Positions 1 through 6,953 are shown, numbered from the stretch's first letter. The stretch: 10,121 nt of DNA from CBFGWV01 sp965652545 (GCA_965652545.1 CBFGWV010000176.1:1-10121), one strand, 5' to 3'. The notes: generated from the letters alone by a model not told the origin. Numbers and translations are program-made.

Positions 1-38
1 GCGTGCTTGCATGGGTTGGAGCTCCGGGTTGAGAAGAA

Positions 39-75
39 GGTGTTCGGTGTTCGGTGTTCGGTGTTCAAGGTGTTC
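39..75. repeat. GGTGTTC heptanucleotide tandem repeat
   Basis: Four exact head-to-tail copies of GGTGTTC occupy 39-66, and a fifth exact copy at 69-75 follows after an AA interruption. The unit is 7 bp, so copy-number change would shift any reading frame, which argues against this stretch being coding. It is probably a simple slippage-prone repeat; no function can be assigned. Confidence 0.85.
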
Positions 76-194
76 GGTTGGAGGTGAGACGGCATTGTCA
101 GTAATGCAATATTCGTCCCACTTACTCCCACGACGGCCGCCGCCGGTGCCTCTATCGTCTATCCAGTTTATTGGCCGCCATCCATCTTGCTATG

Positions 195-303
195 GCCCTT
201 GTAGGAGCCCTGCCCTCAGGGCGATGGCCCGAGCGATGCACTGGCCCCGAGATTCGGCGCTGACCTCCGCCGATCGCCCTGAGGGCAGGGCTCCTACAAG
301 GGC
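195..303. repeat. REP-like perfect 31-bp inverted repeat
   Basis: The arms at 195-225 and 273-303 are perfect reverse complements over 31 bp and are separated by 47 bp. Each arm contains TGTAGGAGCCCTG plus an internal hairpin (GCCCT/AGGGC). The GTAGGAGC start followed by a GC-rich palindrome resembles REP elements (repetitive extragenic palindromes) of Pseudomonas and related gammaproteobacteria, which often occur as inverted pairs mobilised by RAYT transposases. It lies 56 bp beyond the cobM stop, where such elements can stabilise or end a transcript. There is no T-run, so it is not a textbook intrinsic terminator. REP identity is by resemblance; copy number elsewhere in the genome is unknown. 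Confidence 0.75.
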
Positions 304-359
304 AGGATCATGGCTGGGTGGGAACGTCTGGTTGGGATTCATAACCGGCCAACATATCG

Positions 360-1127
360 CTACCGTCGTGCGCGGCGATAAGCCGGGCGGTAGATATGCG
401 CTTTGTCCTCGCGATACAAAAATGAGTCCGTGAAGCCCTCCGGTGCCAGCACCCGGCCGACGAGTATCAAGGCGGTACGGTTGAAGCCGCGCTCGCGCAC
501 CTTGGGGACGATGTCGTCCAGCCGGCCGAGGATGCGGTCTTCGTCCGGCCAGCCGACGCGATACATGACCGCCACCGGGCAGTCGGCGCCGTAGTGCGGG
601 ATGAGCTCGTCGACGATCTTGTGGATACGGGTGACGCCCAGGTGGATGGCCAGGGTGGCGCCGTGGCTGGCGAGGCTGCCCAGGGATTCGCCCGGCGGCA
701 GCGAGGTCTTGCCGGCGTAGCGGGTGAGGATGACCGTCTGCGCGATGTCCGGCAGGGTGAGCTCGCAGCCCAGGCTGGCCGCCGCCGCCGCGGTGGCGGT
801 GACGCCGGGGATGACCTGGTAGGCAATGCCCGCGGCCTGGAGACGACGGATCTGCTCGCCGATGGCACCGTACAAGCCGGGGTCGCCGGAGTGCACGCGG
901 GCGACGTCCTCGCCACGGGCGTGGGCGGCCTCGATTTCGGCCATGATCTGGTCCAGGTGCAGCTCGGCGGTGTTGATCACGCGGTGGGCGTTGTGGCCCT
1001 CGAGCACCGCCGGCGGCACCAGCGAGCCGGCGTACAGGATGACCGGGCATTGGTGGATCAGCCGCTGGCCTTTGACGGTGATGAGCTCCGGATCGCCCGG
1101 GCCGGCCCCGATGAAATACACGGTCAT
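360..1127 (-). CDS. cobM: Precorrin-4 C11-methyltransferase (CobM/CbiF)
   Basis: This 255-residue cytosolic enzyme belongs to the SAM-dependent tetrapyrrole methylase family and methylates C11 of (cobalt-)precorrin-4. The N-terminal IGAGPGDPELITVKG (about residues 6-20) is the glycine-rich family signature and is characteristic of CobM/CbiF. HSGDPGLYG (79-87) and IPGVTA (106-111) follow in the expected order, and ILTRYAGKT lies further on. Length is normal for the family. The ATG at 1127 lies in an ATGA overlap with the cobJ stop, which fixes the start and implies translational coupling. It is the last gene of the operon visible here. With CbiX and CbiG in the same operon, the cobalt-containing substrate (CbiF activity) is the more likely one, but sequence alone does not separate the two. 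No truncation or frameshift is seen. Confidence 0.95.
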   Translation of the reverse strand: MTVYFIGAGPGDPELITVKGQRLIHQCPVILYAGSLVPPAVLEGHNAHRVINTAELHLDQIMAEIEAAHARGEDVARVHSGDPGLYGAIGEQIRRLQAAGIAYQVIPGVTATAAAAASLGCELTLPDIAQTVILTRYAGKTSLPPGESLGSLASHGATLAIHLGVTRIHKIVDELIPHYGADCPVAVMYRVGWPDEDRILGRLDDIVPKVRERGFNRTALILVGRVLAPEGFTDSFLYREDKAHIYRPAYRRARR

Positions 1128-1906
1128 GTCGTGGCTCCAGGCGTGTCGACGGCATGGCGGCGACCGGCGTAGCCGCGCGGTGTGTACACCCAGTCGCCGA
1201 CGCGGCGGGTATCGCGGTTGCCCACCAGCACCAGGGTGAACATGTCCACTTGTGTAGAGCTCAAGGCGCTCAGTGTGGTGATGCTGACGGTTTCGTCCGC
1301 GCGGCTGAGGTTGCGGGCAACGACCACCGGCGTGTCCGGTGGGCGGTGCTGGCGCAGAATCTCCAGCGCCCGGTCGAGCTGCCAGTGGCGCTGGCGCGAT
1401 ACCGGGTTGTAGAACGCCACCACGAAGTCGCCCAGCCCCGCGGCCTCCACCCGGTTCTCGATCACCGACCAGGGCGTGAGCAGGTCAGAAAGCGAGATGG
1501 TGCAGAAGTCGTGCGCAATCGGTGCACCCACCCGCGCCGCAGCGGCCTGGATGGCGGAGATGCCGGGTACGACCTGGATCGCCACCTCCTGCCACTGCGG
1601 CCGGGCGTCGTGGTCGAGCAGCTCGAACACCAGGGTGGCCATGGCGTAGATTCCGGCATCGCCGCTGGAGATCAGCGCAGTCGGCTTGCCGGCGGCGGCC
1701 AGGTCCAGGGCCAGCCGGGCGCGGTCGACCTCCTGGCCCAGCGGCAGGTCGTGGCGCGTCTTGCCGGCCACCAGATCGCCCAGCAGGTCCAGATACAACG
1801 GGTAGGCCACCAGGTCGCTGCACCGTTCCAGTGCGTAACGGGTGGCCGGTGGCACCAGACTGGTGTCCCCCGGCCCCATGCCGAGGATGAACAGCTCGCG
1901 GGTCAT
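1124..1906 (-). CDS. cobJ: Precorrin-3B C17-methyltransferase (CobJ/CbiH)
   Basis: This 260-residue tetrapyrrole methylase transfers a methyl group from SAM to C17 and drives ring contraction, giving (cobalt-)precorrin-4 with its delta-lactone. Visible motifs are GMGPGD (about residues 9-14), SSGDAGIYAMA (80-90), VVPGISAIQAAAARVGAP (112-129) and AFYNP (164-168), followed by the arginine-rich SRQRHWQLDRA. The FYNP segment and the SGDAGIY form are typical of CobJ/CbiH. It lacks the C-terminal iron-sulfur extension known from the CbiH60 type. Its start overlaps the cbiG stop in an ATGA and its stop overlaps the cobM start in the same way. Gene order cbiG-cobJ fits the biochemistry, because CbiG acts on the lactone that this enzyme produces. 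Confidence 0.95.
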   Translation of the reverse strand: MTRELFILGMGPGDTSLVPPATRYALERCSDLVAYPLYLDLLGDLVAGKTRHDLPLGQEVDRARLALDLAAAGKPTALISSGDAGIYAMATLVFELLDHDARPQWQEVAIQVVPGISAIQAAAARVGAPIAHDFCTISLSDLLTPWSVIENRVEAAGLGDFVVAFYNPVSRQRHWQLDRALEILRQHRPPDTPVVVARNLSRADETVSITTLSALSSTQVDMFTLVLVGNRDTRRVGDWVYTPRGYAGRRHAVDTPGATT

Positions 1907-2685
1907 GCCGTGGTCTCCACGCGGTCGCTGCCATAGGCCCGCGCGATGGCGACGGTTGCCTGGGCATTCTTGTGTTTGGGCACGATCAACTCCGCCGCCG
2001 CACCGGTGAGGGCCTCGGCATGCGCCAGGGCGGCGCCTTCGGCCACGCCGTAGCAGCCGGTTTCAGCAAACACCACCGGTGAGGGGGTGTGCAGGCGATC
2101 GTGATACTGCGCCAGGGTCGGCGCGGGGTAGCAGACAAAGGGCAGGCCGTGCTGTGCGGCCAGGGCGATGAGGCCGGCCTCGTCGTGTTTCAGCTCGATG
2201 CTGGCCAGCGCCGCCAGGGACGAAGGCGACAAGCCGTGCGCTGCCAGCGTCTCGTCGAGCAGGCGCTCCAGCACCGGCGCGGGGCAGCCGCGCTCGCAGC
2301 CCATGCCGGCCACCAGCACCGGGTCGCAGTACTGGCGTGCGCTGGTGATCACGCATTGGGCGCTCAGCTCGGCGGCCACCCGCTGCGCCCAATCGTTGGC
2401 ACCGCCCTCGTGGCCGGACAGCAGCGGGATGACGAACCGGCCCATCTCGTCCAGCACCAGCACGGGCGGGTCGCTGTGTTTGCCGCTGAGCACCGGTGCC
2501 AGCGTACGCACCGCGATGCCGGTGGCGACGATCAGCACCAGGGGTTCACCGGCGCCGAAGGCTTGCTGGACCGTCGGGCCGAACGGCTGCGGGCGGTGCA
2601 GATGGCGGCCGCCGAGCGCGGCGCACAAGCGCCCGGCCAGCGCGCGGCCCGGCTCGGTCAGCGAAACGATGAGCGGCGGCCTCAT
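1903..2685 (-). CDS. cbiG: CbiG/CobE-type protein lacking the middle domain
   Basis: CbiG opens the delta-lactone of cobalt-precorrin-5A and releases acetaldehyde; CobE corresponds to its C-terminal domain. This protein has 260 residues, against roughly 350 for a full CbiG. The N-terminal domain (about 1-117) shows ATGIAVRTLAPVLSGK (54-69), DPPVLVLDEMGRFVIPLLSG (72-91) and HEGGAN (92-97). The C-terminal domain begins almost at once with LVAGMGCERGC (about 124-134) and continues with SIELKHDEAGL and a late LIVPKHKNAQATVAIA. The linker at about 115-123 leaves no room for the usual middle domain. The reading frame is intact and both ends sit in ATGA overlaps (with cobI upstream and cobJ downstream), so this is a compact domain arrangement and not a frameshifted gene. 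Lactone-opening activity is inferred from the family. Confidence 0.88.
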   Translation of the reverse strand: MRPPLIVSLTEPGRALAGRLCAALGGRHLHRPQPFGPTVQQAFGAGEPLVLIVATGIAVRTLAPVLSGKHSDPPVLVLDEMGRFVIPLLSGHEGGANDWAQRVAAELSAQCVITSARQYCDPVLVAGMGCERGCPAPVLERLLDETLAAHGLSPSSLAALASIELKHDEAGLIALAAQHGLPFVCYPAPTLAQYHDRLHTPSPVVFAETGCYGVAEGAALAHAEALTGAAAELIVPKHKNAQATVAIARAYGSDRVETTA

Positions 2686-3374
2686 CGGCTGGGCACCAGG
2701 AACAGCGCGAAATACGGCCCGGGCCCTGATAGCTCGCTAATGTCGTGGACCACGCACTCGTCGGCGCCGCCGACATCCTCCAGGTACACCGCGTCGGCTT
2801 GGCGGCCGGCGTCGGCAATGGCCTCGATCAGGCGCGGCCGCGCGGCGGCCGGCTTCATGATGACCACCGCATCGTTGGACGCCAATGCGGCGCGCAGCTC
2901 GCTGTCGCGGGTGCCGCCGGTGAGGACACGCAGCCCGGCGTCCAGGCGCACCAGCGGCAGGCGTGCGCGTGCGCTGGCAGCGGTGAACGCGGTGATGCCA
3001 GGGACCACTGCGCAGCGGGCGTGGTCGGCCAGCCGCGTCATCAGGTACATGAAGCTGCCATAGAACAGCGGGTCGCCCTCGCACAGCACGGCCACCTTGT
3101 CGCCGCGCGCCAGCAGGGGCCGAAGATGGCTGGCGGTGTCGTCGTAAACCCGGTTGGCCGCGGCACGGTCGCGGCTGAAGGGCAGCGGCATGGCCAGTTC
3201 CGCCTGCCCGGTCAGCCAACGTGCGGCGATGGCTCGCGCCCGCGAGTGGCCGGCTGTGTTGGTGGGATAGACGACGAGGTCTGCATCGCGGATGACATCG
3301 GCGGCACGCAAAGTCAGCAGGTCCGGATCGCCCGGGCCCACGCCGACGCCGGTGAGCACACCGCCGACGGTCAT
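2682..3374 (-). CDS. cobI: Precorrin-2 C20-methyltransferase (CobI/CbiL)
   Basis: This 230-residue cytosolic SAM-dependent methylase methylates C20 of (cobalt-)precorrin-2, the first peripheral methylation after the branch from siroheme. The signature GVGVGPGDPDLLTLRAAD (about residues 9-26) lies at the N-terminus, followed by LVVYPTN, CEGDPLFYGSFMYL (98-111) and VVPGITAFTAASAR (123-136). CEGDPxFYGSFMYL is diagnostic of CobI/CbiL. The frame stays open far upstream, but the ATG at 3374 is chosen because it overlaps the cobL stop as ATGA and starts directly before the conserved domain; longer versions would only read antisense-like arginine/glycine-rich sequence inside cobL. Its stop overlaps the cbiG start. 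Length is typical and no key motif is missing. Confidence 0.95.
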   Translation of the reverse strand: MTVGGVLTGVGVGPGDPDLLTLRAADVIRDADLVVYPTNTAGHSRARAIAARWLTGQAELAMPLPFSRDRAAANRVYDDTASHLRPLLARGDKVAVLCEGDPLFYGSFMYLMTRLADHARCAVVPGITAFTAASARARLPLVRLDAGLRVLTGGTRDSELRAALASNDAVVIMKPAAARPRLIEAIADAGRQADAVYLEDVGGADECVVHDISELSGPGPYFALFLVPSR

Positions 3375-4648
3375 GGGTCCTGCCGCGTGGCGGCCAGCAA
3401 CAGCACCGGCAGATGGGGGCGCAGCACGGTCTGCCCGGCCAGTGCGTCGCCCGAGCGTACGGCGATCTCGTGAAAGACCGGTGCCTCGGCATGATTCGCA
3501 GCAAACGCGTGCAAGGCGGCGCGGCTGGGCTCGGTCACCGCGGCGGCCACCAGCCGGCCGCCGGGGCGCAGTCGCGACCAGCAGGCGGCGAGTATGGCCG
3601 GCAGGTCGGCACCGCCGCCGCCGACGAACACCGCATGCGGCGCCGGCAGGTCGGCCAGCGCGTCCGGTGCCTGTCCGGCCAGCGGATGCAGGTTGGCGGT
3701 CACGGCAAAGCGCTGGCGATTGACCTGCAGGCAGTCCAGGCGCGCGGGGTGGCGTTCGATGGCGAAGACCTGCCCGTCGCGGTTGAGGCGGGCCCATTCC
3801 ACCGCCACGCTGCCGCAGCCGGCGCCCACGTCCCAGGCGGTCTCGCCCGGTTGCGGGGCCATCAAGGCCAGCACGGCCGCGCGCACCATGCGTTTGGTGA
3901 TCAAGCCCTGGCCCGGCTCGCCGTCGGTGGCGAACGCGGTGTCGGGCAGTCCGGCGGTGAGTGGGTGATGGCGGCCGCGGATCTGAACCACCATGACGTT
4001 CAGCGCGTGAAAGTCCGAATCCTCGTCCGCCAACTCGCGGGCCTGCGGCCACAGGCGCATGCGCTCGGCCGGGCCGTCGAGGTCCTCGGCCACCCAGCAG
4101 GCGCTCTCACCGAAGCCGACGGCGGACAGGTAGCCGGCGATGGCTGTCGGGGTGTTGCGTTTGTCAGTGAGCAGCCCCAGCCAACGGCCGTCGCCCAGGT
4201 GGCGTTCCAGGGCATTCAAAGGCCGCCCATGAAGGCTCACCCAGCGTGCTCGCTGCCAGGGCTCGCCGATGCGTGCGAACGCAGCCTGCAGCGAGGACAC
4301 ATTGGGGTAAAACCGCAAGGCCTCGGCCGGCAGACGGTCGCGCAGGCTGCCGCCGATACCGAAGCACAGTGGGTCGCCGGAGGCGAGGATGGCGATTTGC
4401 CGTCCCTTGAGGTCCTCCAGCAGCGGCCAGAGATCGGCCAGCGGGCGGGGCAGGGGCACGCGCCGGCTGTACAGGATGCGTAGCGCGTCCATTTGGCGGT
4501 CACTGCCGATGACCGCCTCGGCCTCGGCCAAGGCATCCAGGGCGGCGGGGTCACTGACCCGCCCGCCCGGGCCGATGCCGACCACGGCAATGGGCGGCCC
4601 CGACCAGTCCAGGCCCCGTATCGCCGCCTCCGGTTCTCCCGCGCCCAT
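3371..4648 (-). CDS. cobL: Precorrin-6Y C5,15-methyltransferase, decarboxylating (CbiE-CbiT fusion)
   Basis: This 425-residue bifunctional enzyme methylates C5 and C15 and decarboxylates the C12 acetate side chain of (cobalt-)precorrin-6B/7 intermediates. The N-terminal CbiE half (about 18-225) is a tetrapyrrole methylase with IAVVGIGPGG (20-29), SDRQMDAL and ILASGDPLCFGIG (87-99). The C-terminal CbiT half (about 240-425) is a Rossmann-type SAM methyltransferase with the motif DVGAGCGSVAVEWAR (273-287), an acidic IER after the second strand, FVGGGG and a late LRPGGRLVA. The two-domain fusion is the CobL arrangement, whereas anaerobic-pathway organisms often carry separate cbiE and cbiT. It starts 5 bp after the cbiX stop, and its stop overlaps the cobI start as ATGA. 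Confidence 0.95.
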   Translation of the reverse strand: MGAGEPEAAIRGLDWSGPPIAVVGIGPGGRVSDPAALDALAEAEAVIGSDRQMDALRILYSRRVPLPRPLADLWPLLEDLKGRQIAILASGDPLCFGIGGSLRDRLPAEALRFYPNVSSLQAAFARIGEPWQRARWVSLHGRPLNALERHLGDGRWLGLLTDKRNTPTAIAGYLSAVGFGESACWVAEDLDGPAERMRLWPQARELADEDSDFHALNVMVVQIRGRHHPLTAGLPDTAFATDGEPGQGLITKRMVRAAVLALMAPQPGETAWDVGAGCGSVAVEWARLNRDGQVFAIERHPARLDCLQVNRQRFAVTANLHPLAGQAPDALADLPAPHAVFVGGGGADLPAILAACWSRLRPGGRLVAAAVTEPSRAALHAFAANHAEAPVFHEIAVRSGDALAGQTVLRPHLPVLLLAATRQDP

Positions 4649-4653
4649 ACGTG

Positions 4654-5685
4654 TCAGTCGCTACGACGCGGTGCCGGCACCACGGTCCAGCCGGTGAGCT
4701 GGGTGGGGTCGACCGGTGCCGTCACCGCCAGCGGGCTGGGGTTGGGGGCGTGGTGGTGATGGTGGCCATGATCGTGGGTATGGTCATGATCATGGCTGTG
4801 CGGATGCGCGTCGGTGCCGATACCGCGCACATGGTGGTGATGCCCGACCTGGGCCTGCCCCTGGCGGTTTTCATAGCCGACGATCTGCTCGCGGTACTGG
4901 CACATCTGGCAGTTCATGTTGCCGGTGCCGGCCTCGGCATCGTGCAGCTTCTCCTCGAACGCTTCGAGCACCAGCGGGTGGTCGTTGAGGTAGCTGGCCT
5001 TGACCACCTTGACCTGCGGATGGGCGTGGGCGTAGGTGTCCACCGCATCGTAGATGCGGTCCACCAGGCGCCCGGTGAACAGAAAATAGGGGAACACGAT
5101 GACCTGCTTGAACCCCAGGCGATGGGCCATGTCCAGGCCGTCCGGCACCAGCGGATAGGAGACGCCGGAATAACACGTCTCGGCCCAGCCGAAGCCCAGG
5201 CCCTCCCACAGCAGCCGCGTGATCTTGCAGATGTTGGAGTTGGCGTCGGAGTCCGAGGCACCGCGCCCGACCACCATCAGCAGCGTCTCCTTGCGCGAAT
5301 AGCCCGGGCCGAACGCCGCTTCAGCCGCCTGCACGCGATCGGCCGCCGCGCGCAGCATTTTGGCGTGCACGCCCAGCTCGGTGCCGTAGGTGATCGTCAC
5401 TCCGGGGTGGCGGGCCATGTACTCGTTGAGCTCGCTGGGGATGTCGTTCTTGGCATGGCCGGCGGCCATCAACATGCCGGGCACGGCGGTGATCCGCCGT
5501 GCCCCCTGGGCGATGAGTGTGTCCAGGCCATCGGCGATGGTGGGCTTGGCGAACTCCAGGAAACCGGTCGTGCACAAGCGCTCGGGGAAGCGCCGCTTGA
5601 GGTGGTCAGCCAGTTGGTAGAACTCGGTCAGGCCGGCCGTGCTGCGCGTGCCGTGGCCAACCACTAGGATCGCCGGGGCCGTCAT
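4654..5685 (-). CDS. cbiX: Sirohydrochlorin cobaltochelatase, long form (CbiX)
   Basis: CbiX inserts Co2+ into sirohydrochlorin, committing it to B12. The protein has 343 residues with two chelatase half-domains. The first has VVGHGTRS (catalytic-type His11) and VPGMLMAAGHAKNDIP (His77); the second has MVVGRGASDSDANSN and VFPYFLFTGRLVDRIYD. Downstream lies MNCQMC (257-262), matching the MxCxxC motif shown to hold a 4Fe-4S centre in the long CbiX of Bacillus megaterium. A His-rich tail follows: HHHH at 282-285, then 12 histidines within about 294-312. A proline-rich end closes the protein. The frame extends 22 codons further upstream, but the ATG at 5685 overlaps the cbtA stop as ATGA and directly precedes the first chelatase strand. 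Placement right after cbtBA suggests a direct path from cobalt import to insertion. Confidence 0.95.
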   Translation of the reverse strand: MTAPAILVVGHGTRSTAGLTEFYQLADHLKRRFPERLCTTGFLEFAKPTIADGLDTLIAQGARRITAVPGMLMAAGHAKNDIPSELNEYMARHPGVTITYGTELGVHAKMLRAAADRVQAAEAAFGPGYSRKETLLMVVGRGASDSDANSNICKITRLLWEGLGFGWAETCYSGVSYPLVPDGLDMAHRLGFKQVIVFPYFLFTGRLVDRIYDAVDTYAHAHPQVKVVKASYLNDHPLVLEAFEEKLHDAEAGTGNMNCQMCQYREQIVGYENRQGQAQVGHHHHVRGIGTDAHPHSHDHDHTHDHGHHHHHAPNPSPLAVTAPVDPTQLTGWTVVPAPRRSD

Positions 5686-6392
5686 GCCGTCACCTGCGTC
5701 TGCTGTCTGCGGCCCAGCCACCACCCGGCCAGGGCGCCGATGGCCAACCATAACAGCACGTTGCTGATGGTGGTGGCGACGACGAACTGCTGATGCAACG
5801 CCACGGGTACCGGGTCAGGCGTCGCCGGCATGGGCGGGGCGCCCAGCAGGTGCGGCAGCGCGATCAACGCGATAGCGCCGATGCGCCAGAACCAGCGTGG
5901 CCCGAACACCGCCAAGGCCAGCCCGGCCGCGGTGCAGACCACCGTCAGCCACCACCAGCCCTGGCGGCCGGCAAGCTCCGCGGCCGGTTGGCCGGGCAGC
6001 TCCGGCGGTAGGCCCAAGGCGGGCGCACCGAAGAACACCACAAAGCCGGCCATGCCCCAGAGCAGCCCGCGCGCGGGGCCTGCCCGGCTGCCGGAGACCT
6101 GGATGGCCGCGGTCAACAGCAGTGCAAAGGAGAAGCTCATCAACGCATTGCTGAGCAAGGTGGCCAGCGTGCGCTCGATGCCATCGGCCGGTGCCCAGGC
6201 CTCGTCGTCATGGGTGTGAGCCGCGCTGTCAGCGTGACTGTGTTCGGCGGCCGGCTCGGCGGACTCGTAGCCCTCGGCCTCGAACAGGACCGGCAGCACC
6301 TGCCACTGCTGTGCCGCGGTGATCAGCACGCCGGCCACCAGTGCGCAGATCAGCGCGCCGAATACGGTGTTGCGAAAGTCGGTCATCGCCAT
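5682..6392 (-). CDS. cbtA: Cobalt transporter subunit CbtA
   Basis: This 236-residue polytopic inner-membrane protein is of the CbtA family, which is predicted to take up cobalt and is usually found with CbtB under a B12 riboswitch. Hydrophobic segments lie at about 9-26, 76-97, 103-124, 145-163, 168-184 and 204-228. Between the first two is a soluble loop with QVLPVLFEAEGYE and a His/Asp stretch HSHADSAAHTHDDE (51-64; His 51, 53, 59, 61) that could bind metal. Start choice: ATG at 6392 or a second ATG at 6386. The upstream GAGG favours the first by spacing, but only weakly. It follows cbtB by 15 bp and overlaps cbiX by ATGA. Transport function is a family prediction from comparative genomics. 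Confidence 0.9.
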   Translation of the reverse strand: MAMTDFRNTVFGALICALVAGVLITAAQQWQVLPVLFEAEGYESAEPAAEHSHADSAAHTHDDEAWAPADGIERTLATLLSNALMSFSFALLLTAAIQVSGSRAGPARGLLWGMAGFVVFFGAPALGLPPELPGQPAAELAGRQGWWWLTVVCTAAGLALAVFGPRWFWRIGAIALIALPHLLGAPPMPATPDPVPVALHQQFVVATTISNVLLWLAIGALAGWWLGRRQQTQVTA

Positions 6393-6407
6393 GGCTTCAG
6401 GCCCGCC

Positions 6408-6593
6408 TCAGTGACAGGGGAAGGCGGCGGCGTGGCGGGTATCGTGTGCGGCATTGTGCGCGGCGGCCACGGGCAGGAAGCCTACGCCGTAGAGGACGAC
6501 CAGACCCAGCACGGCGGCGGCCAGGGGTGCGGCAAGGCGGTGGGTGGTTGTGGAAACGGCGTGATCGGCGGCGCTACGGGTGTCTGCATGCAT
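6408..6593 (-). CDS. cbtB: Cobalt transporter subunit CbtB
   Basis: This is a 61-residue protein with one transmembrane segment (about 21-43) and the highly characteristic CbtB C-terminus HNAAHDTRHAAAFPCH (46-61), rich in His and with one Cys, a probable metal-binding end. The frame extends upstream to 6713, but that part would be unrelated leader sequence. The ATG at 6593 gives the normal family length and has AGGGAG 9 bases upstream (6603-6608) plus AAGG immediately before it. It is the first gene of the operon and follows a cobalamin riboswitch with a leader of about 160 nt, so B12 should repress it. It is thought to work with CbtA; the exact role of this small subunit is not established. 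Confidence 0.92.
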   Translation of the reverse strand: MHADTRSAADHAVSTTTHRLAAPLAAAVLGLVVLYGVGFLPVAAAHNAAHDTRHAAAFPCH

Positions 6594-6752
6594 CCTTGGG
6601 ATCTCCCTGTCGTTAGGGCTTGCGCCCGCAAACGGCCGGTCCGGATGCAACGGAGGGGAGTGTCCAGGCTTCATCGGTGCTCGATGAGGTGCCCGTGTCG
6701 CCCGCCGCAACACCTGACCTGCCGGAGGAGCCTATAGGCTCCCGAAACACCA
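6594..6752 (-). promoter_or_regulatory. cbtB leader, candidate riboswitch expression platform
   Basis: This stretch lies between the B12 box and the cbtB start. It contains a perfect 16-bp palindrome GGAGCCTATAGGCTCC (6727-6742), a TCATCG/CGATGA hairpin (6671-6687) and a GGGC-GCAA-GCCC mini-hairpin on the transcribed strand (6616-6627). In the transcript, CUCCC (complement of 6656-6660) could pair with GGGAG of the cbtB Shine-Dalgarno (complement of 6603-6607), which would allow translational control. None of the hairpins is followed by a U-run, so an intrinsic terminator is unlikely. The pairing is short and was found by eye, so the mechanism is tentative. Confidence 0.4.
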
Positions 6753-6938
6753 GGCCGGTCTCCGGACTCACGATGTGGGAGATCGTCTCCCCGGACAGGT
6801 CGCCTTCCCATGGTTGCCCACAGTGGCATGAAGACCTGTCCGCATCGTCTACCGTTGCGGGGGCAGTGTCGGCATTGTCCGCGAGCGGACGCACCGACTT
6901 CCCGTTTACCAGCGGACGTCAACGTCCCCTGATCACCT
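6750..6938 (-). ncRNA. Cobalamin riboswitch aptamer (cbtB-cobM operon)
   Basis: Read on the minus strand, the conserved elements appear in the right order: GGGAAGTCGGTG near the 5' side, the core CTGCCCCCGCAACGGTAG (complement of 6849-6866), GCCACTG (6821-6827), GGGAAGGCGACC (6798-6809) and the B12 box AGTCCGGAGACCGGCC (6753-6768). A perfect 10-bp stem (6792-6801 with 6833-6842) closes the central domain, and GGGAGA/TCTCCC (6777-6782 with 6786-6791) forms the variable stem before the B12 box. It binds cobalamin and would lower expression of the downstream cobalt-uptake and corrin genes. The 5' boundary is approximate. Confidence 0.93.
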
Positions 6939-6953
6939 GATGCTTTTTCTACG

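Larger units (their letters stand above)
1..359. other. Intergenic region downstream of the cob operon
   Basis: No convincing gene is visible here. The only long plus-strand reading frame (11-433) is low-complexity, arises partly from a 7-bp repeat and runs antisense into cobM, so I treat it as spurious. The region holds a short GGTGTTC tandem repeat near the left edge and a perfect long inverted repeat at 195-303. It lies just past the stop codon of cobM, the last gene of the minus-strand operon visible here. The window edge truncates whatever comes next. Confidence 0.6.

Noticed and set aside
39..303. CRISPR array
   Set aside because: The heptamer copies are contiguous without spacers and the long repeat is a single inverted pair, so neither has CRISPR structure.
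2089..3063. Long plus-strand frame opposite cbiG and cobI
   Set aside because: It is a typical antisense open frame of high-GC DNA; both minus-strand genes have full family motifs.
3375..4052. Long N-terminal extension of cobI on the minus strand
   Set aside because: This part is a shadow frame of cobL, rich in Arg and Gly. The ATGA overlap at 3371-3374 and the family length support the short form.
4651..5667. Long plus-strand frame opposite cbiX with hydrophobic valine/methionine runs
   Set aside because: It mirrors the His-codon-rich tail of CbiX (CAC/CAT read as GTG/ATG). CbiX is the real gene.
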